Positions 1-9,695 of a stretch of 64,000 bases of DNA are shown here, in pieces. This DNA comes from Sphaerulina vaccinii (taxonomy: Eukaryota > Ascomycota > Dothideomycetes > Mycosphaerellales > Mycosphaerellaceae), in NCBI GenBank assembly GCA_022570795.1, contig JAKUDP010000006.1:992001-1056000 (forward strand), read 5' to 3'. Every line of letters begins with the position of its first letter. Position 1 is the stretch's first letter. The notes beneath the pieces are model-generated. The model had not been told where the DNA came from. It was given only the letters and a program-made list of their open reading frames with translations, and ran no database searches. The position numbers were made by a program, and so were the translations under genes.

Positions 1-2
1 AG

Positions 3-95
3 GAGTTTATTGATTTGCAGGCGCAGTTGCAGGCGGAGGCGTCTGTTGGTCAAGTGGAAGCAGCGGTTGCTACGCCGGGGTTGCCGATGAGATAG
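3..95 (+). CDS. 3' end of an unidentified gene (C-terminal 30 residues)
   Basis: An open frame enters from the left edge and stops with TAG at 93-95. The visible 30 residues are rich in Gln, Ala and Glu, then end in a short Ala/Val/Pro tail (..TPGLPMR), which resembles the C-terminus of a helical cytoplasmic protein. No domain can be named from so little. The frame is judged coding only by composition and absence of stops up to the edge, so it could also be chance. The next gene is convergent, with its stop at 352. Confidence 0.35.
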   Translation, partial: EFIDLQAQLQAEASVGQVEAAVATPGLPMR

Positions 96-351
96 AGTGC
101 TGGATAAATCGAGATATGGAGTTTAGAATGGTTGCCTCGCAATTGCATCCAGGTCGGGGTCACGACCTACGTCGTGTCCAAGCTAATAGTGGCTGCAAAG
201 GTAGTAGATAGAAGGTAAGAATGTATAGACTCTGACAAGTACGATCATGTCTCAGCGGGCCTGTCTTTGAGCTTGTGACCTTAGAAGGCTCAAGCTCAGT
301 GAGACTTGGAAACTCAGGGATGCCTCTTGCCTACTACTGCTTAACATCCAA

Positions 352-1656
352 TCATGCAGCAGTATCAGCCACTAGATAGTCCCACGCGGTCAAAGTATGG
401 ATCTTGACCGTCTGCAAAAACTCCTCAATGCTGACCTTCTCGTCTCTCTCAGCCATACCTCTCGGGTGTGGTCCATACGCGTACGCCGGAATCCTGTGTC
501 GTCGAAAGTGCTTGCAGTCCGTCGCACCAAGTGAGCATATAGGCACAGGTTGCTTGCCACGAACCAGTGCAGCGTTCTTCTGCAGAATGTCAACAACCTT
601 GTGGTGAGGATCGCTGTGCGTCGAGACATGCGAATGGTTCTCGTGGATGGCATAAGAGGCAGTCGGGAAGTACTTGAGCATGTGGTCGATCCTGGCTAGT
701 ATGGATTCTGTCGTGACACCGATAGGAATTCTGATGTCTACTTCGAATACACACTCTGAGGGAATCATGTTGTTCTTGGTTCCGCCTTGGATGACGCCAA
801 TGTTGACTGTAGGGACCAGCATCGCATCTGCAGCGCCAGGCCACATGATTTCGTCGGCGACTTCGCGTACTTCTGGCTGTTGCATGTACTTCTTGAGCTC
901 CTCGTCCATGCCTTCGCCATGTAGCTTCTCCAGAGTGACCAGCTTCTCGATCAGACGAGCAGCGATTCGAACTGCCCCTTCACTACGATGCGTGTAGGCG
1001 CCATGAGCGCCCTGTGCAGTCACCGTCATTGCCATTCTCAGTGTTCCTTTCTCGCCAAATCTGATACTGTCGAGACCACTTGGTTCGCCAATAAGCACAC
1101 AGTCTCCTGACCACTCCTCAGATGCATCGTCTTCTAGGAGATAGCGTGTACCCCATCGACCACCAGACTCCTCGTCAGAGACGACTTCTAACGTACATCG
1201 GCCAGATATTTGTTCTTGAAACTTATGCAAGTATGCATAAGCGATGATACTGGCTGCTGTGCCAGCTTTCATATCCACGCCAGAACGGCCGTGGATGAAG
1301 CCATCCTCGACATCGCCAGAATAGGGATCCCGTTGCCACTGTGAAGTGTCGCTCACAGGGAATTGGTCGATGTGACCATTTAGCACGAGGGTTCTGCTTT
1401 TCTGGGGAGTATCTGATTGTAGATTTCCGCGCAAGACACTGAGGAGGTTAGGAGATTCAGGCTTCGGCGCGATGATTTCGTGTGATACGTTCACCTTGTC
1501 CAGAAATTGCCTGACTACATTAATGCCAGCTCTAGTGTCGCCAGGAGGATTTGGTGTTGGTGCTCGGATCAGCGCCTGCAGAAATTCGATGTGCTTAGAA
1601 GACTCTGAATCGATGAGCTTGATAAGATCCTCCTTCGTGAAAGAGTTCGAACGCAT
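352..1656 (-). CDS. M20-family metallopeptidase (ArgE/DapE/CPG2 type amidohydrolase)
   Basis: Single-exon, 434-residue protein with the M20 zinc-peptidase layout. The first metal-binding motif is GHIDQFP (about residue 94), followed by the bridging aspartate motif HGRSGVDMKAG (about 122-132) and the catalytic glutamate pair in SDEESGGRWGT (about 160-170). A dimerisation-domain signature (GEKGTLRMAM..GAHGAYTHR) follows, and a late GATDCKHFRR segment supplies the distal ligand region. Family members hydrolyse amide bonds of N-acylated amino acids or small peptides in the cytosol: acetylornithine deacetylase, succinyl-diaminopimelate desuccinylase and carboxypeptidase G2-like enzymes. There is no signal peptide. 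The exact substrate cannot be read from sequence. Length matches the family and nothing looks broken. Confidence 0.9.
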   Translation of the reverse strand: MRSNSFTKEDLIKLIDSESSKHIEFLQALIRAPTPNPPGDTRAGINVVRQFLDKVNVSHEIIAPKPESPNLLSVLRGNLQSDTPQKSRTLVLNGHIDQFPVSDTSQWQRDPYSGDVEDGFIHGRSGVDMKAGTAASIIAYAYLHKFQEQISGRCTLEVVSDEESGGRWGTRYLLEDDASEEWSGDCVLIGEPSGLDSIRFGEKGTLRMAMTVTAQGAHGAYTHRSEGAVRIAARLIEKLVTLEKLHGEGMDEELKKYMQQPEVREVADEIMWPGAADAMLVPTVNIGVIQGGTKNNMIPSECVFEVDIRIPIGVTTESILARIDHMLKYFPTASYAIHENHSHVSTHSDPHHKVVDILQKNAALVRGKQPVPICSLGATDCKHFRRHRIPAYAYGPHPRGMAERDEKVSIEEFLQTVKIHTLTAWDYLVADTAA

Positions 1657-1833
1657 GGTGGCATGAGCTTGCCAGAGACTGAACTGTTTTATCGTATGAA
1701 TGGCTTTCAGGTCAAGAATATATATGCTAGATTAGACAGGCCGAAGAGCCATGCATCACGCGAATTGCCATGACACGGATACTGCAGTATAGAGACACCG
1801 GGCTCGCACATATCAGAAAGTTGCAAGAATGAG

Positions 1834-2398
1834 ATGGCAACGTATCGACCACACGACTACGAAAAGGACGTCGACTTGATCACTTTACTGGACAAGAAGA
1901 ACAAGCTGGAAAGAGGCCGAAGCATATAACTCTCCCGAGACTATCGCCCGAAAACGAAAGGCAGTCAAAGCAGCTCGCAGACTGGGTGCTCGACAGCTCA
2001 GCACCTCCACAGAGTACGCCGCCTCTCCGATCAGTAAAGTCGCTATCCGATCTCGCGCTGACGGGAAAAGTCTTGACTTTGACGACGCCATGGATCCAAA
2101 CGAGATCAACGCCGAGATGGCACCCGAGGCTACAGCAGAGAAGACCAAGAAGAAGAATCGCAGACGGAATCGACCTAGAGTGAACCCGACAGCTGCACTG
2201 GCGCGCACGCAAGCACAAAAGGCTGCAGGAGAGGCAGCGCCTGAGCCTAGGACGGACACGCTCAAGAGGAAGGCGGAGGTGGTCGAGGAGTCTACGCCAA
2301 TGTCTACACCACAGAGACGCTCAGCGCGGATAAAGAGTGCGAAGACGCAACAGGAGCGGGACGAGGAGCTCATATCGTCTCAGCTGGAGACTGCTTGA
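1834..2398 (+). CDS. Lysine/arginine-rich hypothetical protein with one frame break
   Basis: Two adjoining frames read as one protein. The first opens at ATG 1834 (MATYRPHDYEKDVDLITLLD..) and hits a stop at 1927. The second is open from 1880 to the stop at 2398 and reads EAEAYNSPETIARKRKAVKAARR and onward into a basic, Pro/Ala-rich tail with KKKNRRRNRPR and TPQRRSARIK stretches. Dropping one A from the AAA run near 1910-1912 fuses them smoothly into about 187 residues. The basic clusters suggest nuclear targeting. The long open frames on the opposite strand (1880-2373) are Ser/Ala-rich antisense shadows. No family was recognised. The downstream frame could instead start at ATG 2090, giving 102 residues. 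Confidence 0.5.
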
Positions 2399-2988
2399 AG
2401 CACGTCTATCATTTTCAACCCCATCTCCCTGCTGCATAGATGGAGACGACACGGTGCCGACCATGATCTCATCAGCTGCTTGACTCAGCGAGGCTGGCTT
2501 GCAAGATATATCTTGCGCAGCCCTTCATATCTCACACCCATAGACAGCTGGGATGTCATCCTCGAGACTACCACATGGTGGCGTCGAATTCTCCTATCCT
2601 TATGGCTCTAGTTCAAGTCAGCAATAGGTTGCCAGCTCAGCGGCCCGCAGACACCGCAGCTCTTTCCCCAGCACCCTCAGCCGCTGCTGTCTCTGGCACC
2701 TAGTGATGAGGACAGAAGATCTCGATGCAGTCGGATGCTGCAGACGGATCTATAGGTCGCACTCTTGCCGTCATAAGCAATGAAGAGGCGACAACGCATC
2801 GATACCCGAGTGCCTGCGGCTCTAAGTTATAAGGCATCTCGGCTTCGTTCAAGCTATTCAGCCCCATCAATAGGAATCGGGCGTCGTCAATCGCGGTACT
2901 TTATCAATTATGGCCTACAAGCGTCACGTTTCGGTGAACATCTCTCAGATCTTGCTCTTCTGCCCGCGCCGCTCCACGATACTCAATC
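2399..2988. other. Gene-free stretch
   Basis: About 590 bp between two convergent genes. Short open frames (for example 2780-3013, plus) have no recognisable protein character. No repeat or RNA gene was seen. Confidence 0.5.
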
Positions 2989-3742
2989 CTACACGAAGCT
3001 AGTAGTACAGTAGCCAGCGTGGGCCGTCATGACCTCGCCGGATACCTCCTGCTTGACTCCGCCGGCATCACTGCTCTCCTGCTTGACGCCGCCCTCCTGC
3101 TTCACGCCACCAGCGCCATTGTCCTCAATTTTGACCTGACCATTCTCCGTCTGTACCTTGGTCCAACTCTTTCCCTCTGGCGAAGTGTATGTGCGAGTAC
3201 CCTGTCCGTTGTCGTGATACTTGGAGCCGTTTGGATCTGGATGAGTCACGTCAGCATACTACTGCCACGCGTGTCAAAGTGTTGAAGGAGAACCTACTGG
3301 CATACTCATAACTCCCATCCTTGTTGGAATGGTGCCACGAATGATAGGTACCTGGGCCGTAGTCGCGGTTGCAGTAGTGATTGCCCTTCAATTAGTTAGC
3401 ATCATCAGCCGAGCCAACAAGATATCAATCAGGACTAGACGCGGTATAACGTACCTCAGGATCGACACCAGCACCTGTGGTCTTATGAACGCCGTAGCGA
3501 CCGCAACCGTACTGGCCCTCCTTGCACGAGCCGCGTGCAGAGATGGCTGGCAGCTGCGTGGAAGATGAAGTGCCTTGAGATGAGCTGGGAGTAGAGCAGC
3601 CCTGAGACAAGGTCGGAGTGGAGGAACTTTGAGTAGTGCTGGGAGCGGAGCCGATTGATGAGCCTTGACTGGTGTATGGGTTGTAGGAGTAACCTGGCTC
3701 GTAGAAGTCCCACGGGGAGCCACTGTAAGGACGGCCAGACAT
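2989..3742 (-). CDS. GNHYC-family small protein with four SUMO-consensus repeats (tandem paralogue 1)
   Basis: Three exons: 3742-3455, 3385-3298 and 3236-2989, giving 207 residues. Intron 1 has GTACGT and a perfect TGCTAAC branch; intron 2 starts GTAGGT. Exon 1 is a Ser/Thr/Pro/Tyr-rich low-complexity segment. Exon 2 opens with GNHYCNRDYG and continues into SYEYANPNGSKYHDNGQG, the same core as the next gene, with both introns in identical positions and phases (0, then 1). The C-terminal tail, absent from the paralogue, carries VKIE (160-163) and three VKQE copies (170, 176, 186), each a psi-K-x-E SUMO-acceptor consensus, embedded in GGVKQE repeats. I recall similar uncharacterised proteins in other fungi but cannot give a function. 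There is no signal peptide or membrane segment. Confidence 0.8.
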
Positions 3743-4007
3743 CTTGATGTAAGTGTTCTTCTGGATTGAAGCTTGCTTTTGTCTGCTGGCAATGGTGTAT
3801 GTGAAAGGTTGATCGAAGCAAGAAAGATCGGCGAGGGAAGTCAAGATCTAAAGGCATTTGGGTCCTAGGCTACGTCTATCCACGTCTGCCAACTTTCTTG
3901 GTATCGCCATGCATGTCTCGGGAGCCTGCACACCGACACCCAGCTTCACCGTTTGTCGTTACACCAAACATGATAGCCGCTCCGCTGTCCATGCTCCGTC
4001 CCCACCT

Positions 4008-4380
4008 CTACTTTCCACCTGAAGCAGTATAGGTCGAATTGCCCTGGCCATCGTTGTGAAAGGTCGAACCATCGGAATCTATACACAGCAATCAGCATCA
4101 GTGGGAGTCCAGCAAACTTGGCAGATGGTACTCACTGCTGTAATAGTAGCTGCCATCGCTGTTCGAATAATGATAAGAGTTGTCATTGGAGGCAGAAGAG
4201 CCATAATCACGAGCGCAGTAGTGGTTACCCTACCAGCAATATCAGCTTGAGCTTCAAGAGACGCGTACATGAGAGACTTGCCTGATCATTGGTGCCGCTG
4301 GAGGTCACTTCGTAGCTACCACTCTGAGACTCGCCTGATCCGCCTGATGAGCAGGAGCCGTGGGAGCCTTTGGAAGACAT
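4008..4380 (-). CDS. GNHYC-family small protein (tandem paralogue 2), GC-AG first intron
   Basis: Three exons: 4380-4282, 4229-4136 and 4078-4008, encoding 87 residues. Exon 1 is Ser/Gly-rich. Exon 2 begins GNHYCARDYG exactly like the upstream paralogue, followed by a short internal duplication of the YSNSDGS motif (HYSNSDGS, YYSNSDGS) and then TFHNDGQG. Intron 1 uses a GC donor (CAG/GCAAGT) with a TAG acceptor, and intron 2 a normal GTGAGT donor. Both intron positions and phases match the neighbour at 2989-3742, so the pair arose by tandem duplication. This copy lacks the SUMO-consensus tail. It has no signal peptide. The whole body is low-complexity, probably disordered, Tyr/Asn/Gly/Ser-rich sequence. 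Function unknown. Confidence 0.8.
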
Positions 4381-4733
4381 CTTGCGAGATTGCTTGAGTT
4401 TGGTTCTGCGAGGAGGTTTGTTGAGAGTGGGAGTACGAGAGAAGAAGAGCACAATGCACATTACCTGCGAGATGGCCTTTATATGGTTTGTTGCAGCCCG
4501 TAACACACGACACCTGATCCTGAGCTCTGTTATAGCTTTTGATCGAGTGAAGCTTCGAGCTCCAGAAAGTGCCGGGGCCACTTTAGCGCGTACTAGCGCG
4601 TGGAGCCGCTAGGCGGAATAGGCAGCAAGGCCACTCAAGTGAAGTCGACCCATGGCGGCGGGGCAGAAACTCAATGGCTTGCCGGGATTCATCGGATGTC
4701 TGCAGACCTTGAAAACACGAACACGCGAACATC

Positions 4734-5798
4734 ATGCAGAACTTCTCACGAGCTCAAATGTATTCATCGAGACGAGATGGCACAGCGAGTCCTTCGCTGA
4801 GGAGAGCAATACAACGCGGAGAGTATCCACCAGATGAACGCGTGTCCAATGCGCTGCATCGGGCGGTAAGACGAGAGAACGGGCAAGCTCTCAAGGCTGC
4901 ATTCCGCGAGTATGTGGAATCTCTGGAGCGGAGAACCAGAAAGCGTCCTTGGGATATGACTCCCGATTCTGAGCCAAGCGCTACGCTACGTGCAATGCAA
5001 GCAAAGACGCTGCGCGAACTCGAAGTCCACTATTCCAGCATAGCCCAAGAGCTACGCTGTCTGATCGGAGAGGGCGGGAAGTATTCGATCTTTGAAACCT
5101 GCCTGGAGGATCCGCATCGTGTGCGGTATGATTTGTGGAACATACTCAACCACATCGAGTCTCTGCGAGATAGTTTCGACGTTGGTGCTTTAGTCGCAGA
5201 CAATCAAGCTGCAGGCACCATACATCAGCTCCGAGAAGCCAACTCGTACCTCGAGAGGCAAGCTAAGGGACATGGGCACGAAGTTTTTGAGTTACAAGAT
5301 CAGGCATACCGAATGCAATGCGAGAAGAAGACATTGATGGACGAGCTGGAAGCACTTCGAGAAGAAGTGACTAAGAAGTATAGCAATGAGCTGTCCAAGT
5401 CCAGTAAGCACAAGTATGTCGTGAAGCATCACTTCGGCGCTACATACGACTACTCGAATTCAAGAGCCGATGTGCAAGGAACCTACGCACACCTGGCAGA
5501 GGCGAACGCAGCGGCATTGCGTTTGTTCCATTCAGAATACCCGAACTGGAGGGAGGTCGAGGATTGTGGCGTAGCAAGTGATTTCCCATTGATTGACCTT
5601 GGTGCGCAGAAACGGCGGTCCAAGAAGGGATGCATCGCCTTGCGTTGTTGTGACGAAGACGGAACTGGCAACGTCTCAGTGGAGAGACTTGAGCGAATCA
5701 CACGCGGGCGCGCACACGCTGCCATTGCAAACAGCAGCGCATACTCAAGTGTTGAAGCCTTTCCAGAACTCGATATGTTAGCTCGAAGGTCTTTCTGA
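4734..5798 (+). CDS. Hypothetical coiled-coil protein
   Basis: Single-exon, 354-residue protein. The N-terminal third is basic and helical, with repeated Arg-rich segments. Residues about 165-225 form a heptad-like coiled coil (HQLREANSYLERQ, ELQDQAYRMQCEKKTLMDEL). The C-terminal part, from the KHKYVVKHHFG segment onward, reads as a small globular domain with FHSEYPNW. I do not recognise the family and see no signal peptide or membrane helix. The start at 4734 is the first Met of the frame; a later Met at residue 9 is equally possible. It is transcribed divergently from the small-protein pair at 4380. Confidence 0.7.
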   Translation: MQNFSRAQMYSSRRDGTASPSLRRAIQRGEYPPDERVSNALHRAVRRENGQALKAAFREYVESLERRTRKRPWDMTPDSEPSATLRAMQAKTLRELEVHYSSIAQELRCLIGEGGKYSIFETCLEDPHRVRYDLWNILNHIESLRDSFDVGALVADNQAAGTIHQLREANSYLERQAKGHGHEVFELQDQAYRMQCEKKTLMDELEALREEVTKKYSNELSKSSKHKYVVKHHFGATYDYSNSRADVQGTYAHLAEANAAALRLFHSEYPNWREVEDCGVASDFPLIDLGAQKRRSKKGCIALRCCDEDGTGNVSVERLERITRGRAHAAIANSSAYSSVEAFPELDMLARRSF

Positions 5799-6221
5799 AG
5801 CACAGCGGGTCGCGGTCCAGGTCGCCAGATGATTCGAGTAATCTTGCGGAGTCTGCTTCAATTCGAGCTCCCTCTGGCTGCCATGGGAGAGGACCTCATG
5901 ATCGGCCGGTCAGGCAGGTTGGCCAGTGGAGGGACTCTCGAACCTGTCTACTGGACTGACGCTGTCCAATACACTCAGCGAAGGATATCGCTCACGTACG
6001 GAGTCAACGATATTGTCTATACGTGTCGCTATCAAGGTCCTTGCATAAAGTCCAGAAGACGCCAGTGCATCAAGTATGTTGAATGTGCATGTCAGTAGCT
6101 TCCTGTCATGAATCTGATGCATGCATGAATGCAACGAGCAAGTCGACGAGCGATCACTCTACGGCATAGAATCCAATTGTATGTCCACATGTGTTGTTTG
6201 TTATACAAGATATATAGATGA
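5799..6221. other. Intergenic, convergent 3' ends
   Basis: About 420 bp between converging genes, with no supported coding frame or repeat. Confidence 0.5.
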
Positions 6222-9200
6222 TCAATCCGAGCCAGACACACTCTCATCATCATCGTCGTCGTCATCGTTGTGGAAGAATAACTGTTCCTTTCGCTTACAC
6301 TCAGCCAAGTGGGCCGCTACAGCTTCCTCTGCTCTCGTGGGTCGCTTCTTGGGCAAGTCAGGGATGGGTGGCGGTGCCATAGGTGGTGCAGGTCTTGACG
6401 ATGTGGGCTCTGCTGTCACGGAGGAGTCGCGCCTCTCGAAGGCTGCCGTTGAAGTCGAGTCGCGACGTGACGAGCTCGCATCACTTGTTCGTGACCTCCT
6501 GCGGTTCTTCCTTTGTTTCTTGCTGATTTCGCTAGTCTCGGAGGCCGGAGCAGGTGGTGCTTGCTTCTTGGGCTTATCTCTGACTTTGCTTGTCACCGGA
6601 AGACTAGTGGGAGCGTTTGGCGGCTGTGCTGTCGCTTCTACAGGAGGCTGCTCATTCTGTTTCGCAGGAGGCTGCTTGATCTCTTTCGCAGGAGGCAGCT
6701 TGTTCTCTTTCGCAGCAGGAGGCGGAGGATTCTGTTTCACAGGGCTTGGTGGCCTCGCTTGCTCGACATCAGCAGCAGCAGGCGGTGTCTGCGAGACCTC
6801 TTCAATCCTAGGCCCCTCTATCTCCACCTCGACATCAGTGAACTCTTCACCATCCGAGACAACAGCATCCTCATCCTCATTGTACTCTTCATAGTCCTCC
6901 TCTCGTGACTTCTTCAGTCGTTCCTCATCGTCTGTAGACCAGTCATCTTCTCTGATGACCTCTTCATCGACATCCTCATTGCTCATCTTGGTAACGGATA
7001 CGCTAGAGAAGGAAGTCGGCACGCGCCTCTTTGGAGAAGGGAGGCCTTTAGAAATGGCCATTTCGCGTTCCCTGCGACGGCGTTGTGCCTTGAGACGCTC
7101 GATCTCTTGCTTGTCATCGGAGGCAACGGCATCCACCATATCTTCCTTGTTGAGTTCGATCACGAAGATATGCTTGGCCTTGATCTTGTCGCCTTTAGCA
7201 AGCTCAAGGGCTTCTTTCCAGCGTTGCTTGTCAGTGCGGTTCTTGTATATGCTGTTCTTCTTTCGCTGCGGCAATGTGAACTCCGGGACAGCCTGATCGG
7301 GAATTTGGTGGTTCAGCTCGACCCTCACTGCTTCCGGGACATCTGGCGTTCGTGAAGTGGCTCCGTGGTCGAGATCTTCATGTTCGTGCACCACTTCAGG
7401 TGCAGCTGCCTTTGTGCGGTCTGCTTTTGACTTGCGAGACTTCGGTGCTCTGGGTGCTTTCGCCTTCTCTTCTAGCACTCCAGATGCTACGTCGTCAGCA
7501 GGTGGGAGTTTCGCTTCACGGGGAGCATCCGGCATCGACTGCTGATTCTCCAGAGAGACCCTAGACGCTGCGTGCACTGGGGGTCCTGCAGTCCTCGTGC
7601 GGTTTGCTTCTGCTTGACGAGAGCTTGGGTCCTTGAAGGTATGCTTGACACGAGTTCGCGACTCGCGCAGGCGTGCAGCAGCGCTTTGACCCACTCTAGG
7701 GGCACGCAGCTTTCCAGCACTCGTCTCGGATGGTACTGACTCTGGCGGTGTTGCAGTCTGGCCATTGCTGCGCTGCTCAATCACAGGAGCATCCACTGGC
7801 TCGGCGGCAGGCTCCATGACAGACTCTTCTGAGGGTTCAGCAGACTCTTCTGAGGGTTCAGCAGCATCCTCCATCACAGGCTCAACGACAGTCTCCTCCA
7901 GAGGTGTAACTTCTCGCGATGCTGACTCTCTGGCTACTTTCGGAGGCGGAGATGGCTGCACCCATGCAATCGGCCGCTTCTGGGACTTCCGCCTTTTCGA
8001 TTTCTGCGCAGGTGCTGATATCGTGGACTGCTGTTTGGCAAACGCTGCGATTATGCATGGACTTGATTGCGGCGCACTGGTTTGAGATGCGATTGGACCG
8101 CTCGACGGCGGCACAGTGCTTCCAGAAGCGACTGGAGGACTCGAGCTCGGTTCTAACGTCTGACTGCCTTGATTTCGGGAGCCTTTAGGCGGCAGAGAAA
8201 GCTCTCCCTTTGCCGCGAGCAGCTTCTTCCGCGCTCGCACAGCACCTTCTGAGCGACCTCCCAGTGCTTGAGAAATGCGCGTCGAGGCCCATCTCTCCTT
8301 GATACCCTGGCGCAGGATATCATCCTGCGCTGGCGTCCACACGACCTTCTTGGAACTGCTCTTTTGGCTCGAAGCACGATCGCTCTTTATACCCATTCGT
8401 TCGAACGCACTTCGTGAGCTTTGCGAGCTACCAATCACGTCTTCGGCTTCAGGTGACTCCGGCGGTCGCTGTGCAGAAGGTGGAGTCGGATTAGGTGTGT
8501 CATCGGCCAGGTGTCTATCCACGGATTCAGGCGTGGGAAGTTCCTGTGAGCTGTGGACAAGCACTACCGGACTCCTGCGTATCGCAGACGTCCTCGGCTT
8601 TCGAACACTCTTCGTGGGTCTAGGAGGTATTTTAAATCCATCCGCGTCGACACGGCTGCTCTGTGCTCGCTCTTTAGGCGTTGCGCTCTTCATCCCAGTC
8701 TCATCTTGGTCGCCCGCTTCACGTGACATGACCGGTGTGTCTGGATCCAACTCATCAATAGTAGTCCCATATCGCTCCTCCTCTTCCCGTCGCCTCTTCA
8801 CACTCGCTTGCTCCGCCTCCCCCAAATCTGCCCAGCGCCTCTTTTTAAATGACTGCGGCCGCAAGTCCGAGCCAGCCGGAATCTCAGTACCTTCGCGATC
8901 CACATCTTCCATATACATGAACAGCTGTCGCTCAGCAGCAGGTCCATTCTCCGGATAAAATTCTTTGATTGTGTCTGTCATGGTAATCATCCCGCCTTGA
9001 AGGTCCTTGATATGGCTGAAGTACATGCCAACAAGCTTTTCCTTGTCGTAGGCTTCGCGAAAGCGCTGTTTGGTGACCTTCCATAGCTGTTCGAACTTGA
9101 GATTCGGATCGATTGGAAAAGAGACACTCTTCAATGGCTTGCTCGGGTGAGCTGGCGCGATAGCGGAAAATGGTGTAACGCTTTCGCGCGCTGTCGGTGC

Positions 9201-9251
9201 TGCAGGCGGGCGCAACCTGGGCGGCGGCATCACATGAACTGTGAACTTCAT
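6222..9251 (-). CDS. Dnt1/Net1-like nucleolar protein with SANT-like segment
   Basis: Single-exon, 1009-residue protein. Residues about 38-125 resemble the N-terminal domain of the Dnt1/Net1 family (Cdc14-phosphatase-binding, nucleolar): FEQLWKVTKQRFREAY, then a HIKDLQGG..TMTDTIKEFYP segment, then a DRE..IPAGSDLRP close. A short tryptophan-containing Myb/SANT-like stretch (WTPAQDDILRQGIKERW, about residue 305) follows in a long disordered region full of Ser/Pro/Glu and basic clusters, with a helical EALELAKGDKIKAK segment near 690. The C-terminus is acidic, with an unbroken run of eight aspartates (codons at about 6240-6263) before SVSGSD. Known members hold Cdc14 in the nucleolus and regulate mitotic exit, cytokinesis and rDNA silencing. 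Assignment rests on the N-terminal pattern, so the role is inferred. Long plus-strand frames here are antisense shadows. Confidence 0.7.
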   Translation of the reverse strand: MKFTVHVMPPPRLRPPAAPTARESVTPFSAIAPAHPSKPLKSVSFPIDPNLKFEQLWKVTKQRFREAYDKEKLVGMYFSHIKDLQGGMITMTDTIKEFYPENGPAAERQLFMYMEDVDREGTEIPAGSDLRPQSFKKRRWADLGEAEQASVKRRREEEERYGTTIDELDPDTPVMSREAGDQDETGMKSATPKERAQSSRVDADGFKIPPRPTKSVRKPRTSAIRRSPVVLVHSSQELPTPESVDRHLADDTPNPTPPSAQRPPESPEAEDVIGSSQSSRSAFERMGIKSDRASSQKSSSKKVVWTPAQDDILRQGIKERWASTRISQALGGRSEGAVRARKKLLAAKGELSLPPKGSRNQGSQTLEPSSSPPVASGSTVPPSSGPIASQTSAPQSSPCIIAAFAKQQSTISAPAQKSKRRKSQKRPIAWVQPSPPPKVARESASREVTPLEETVVEPVMEDAAEPSEESAEPSEESVMEPAAEPVDAPVIEQRSNGQTATPPESVPSETSAGKLRAPRVGQSAAARLRESRTRVKHTFKDPSSRQAEANRTRTAGPPVHAASRVSLENQQSMPDAPREAKLPPADDVASGVLEEKAKAPRAPKSRKSKADRTKAAAPEVVHEHEDLDHGATSRTPDVPEAVRVELNHQIPDQAVPEFTLPQRKKNSIYKNRTDKQRWKEALELAKGDKIKAKHIFVIELNKEDMVDAVASDDKQEIERLKAQRRRREREMAISKGLPSPKRRVPTSFSSVSVTKMSNEDVDEEVIREDDWSTDDEERLKKSREEDYEEYNEDEDAVVSDGEEFTDVEVEIEGPRIEEVSQTPPAAADVEQARPPSPVKQNPPPPAAKENKLPPAKEIKQPPAKQNEQPPVEATAQPPNAPTSLPVTSKVRDKPKKQAPPAPASETSEISKKQRKNRRRSRTSDASSSRRDSTSTAAFERRDSSVTAEPTSSRPAPPMAPPPIPDLPKKRPTRAEEAVAAHLAECKRKEQLFFHNDDDDDDDESVSGSD

Positions 9252-9695
9252 TTTGACATGTTTTATGTCGGCGAGTGAGGTAGGTGGGAGGTGAAGTCGG
9301 TAAAATGCAGTCGAGTCGGTGGTGTGAAAAGTGGTTCAGAGATCGGCGTCAGTTTCGCGTGCGACGGATAGTGGAGCTGAAATAAGCTTAAAAGTTGTGC
9401 CGGGGCACTACCGAGACGCGTGCGCCGTACCAAGTCCAAGTTCTCTGGTGTGTGCGAAAGCCTGCGTAGTGTGTAGATGATAGTACTCCGTAGTGATGAC
9501 AGGACTCAGGCGCGTTGTAGGTATGAGGCCAACGAACCTCGTGCTGGGACGACAGATGAAGCTTGCCGTCCTCGAGCTCGATACCCTGCAATGCAATCTC
9601 AGAGAAAGCATGGGTCAAAGTACGTACAGTACAAGAATTGGATTGTTGCTATACACGTGTGCAATATGTACAGAGGTCGCTTCGCCGTGGACACA
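9252..9695. other. Intergenic region upstream of the Dnt1-like gene
   Basis: About 440 bp; it must hold the promoter of the minus-strand gene starting at 9251. No other feature was recognised. Confidence 0.5.

Noticed and set aside
6121..8958. Long plus-strand open frames (6121-6894, 8275-8958 and others) facing the Dnt1-like gene
   Set aside because: They are antisense to a 1009-residue coding frame and show the Ser/Gly/Arg-heavy composition of antisense shadows.
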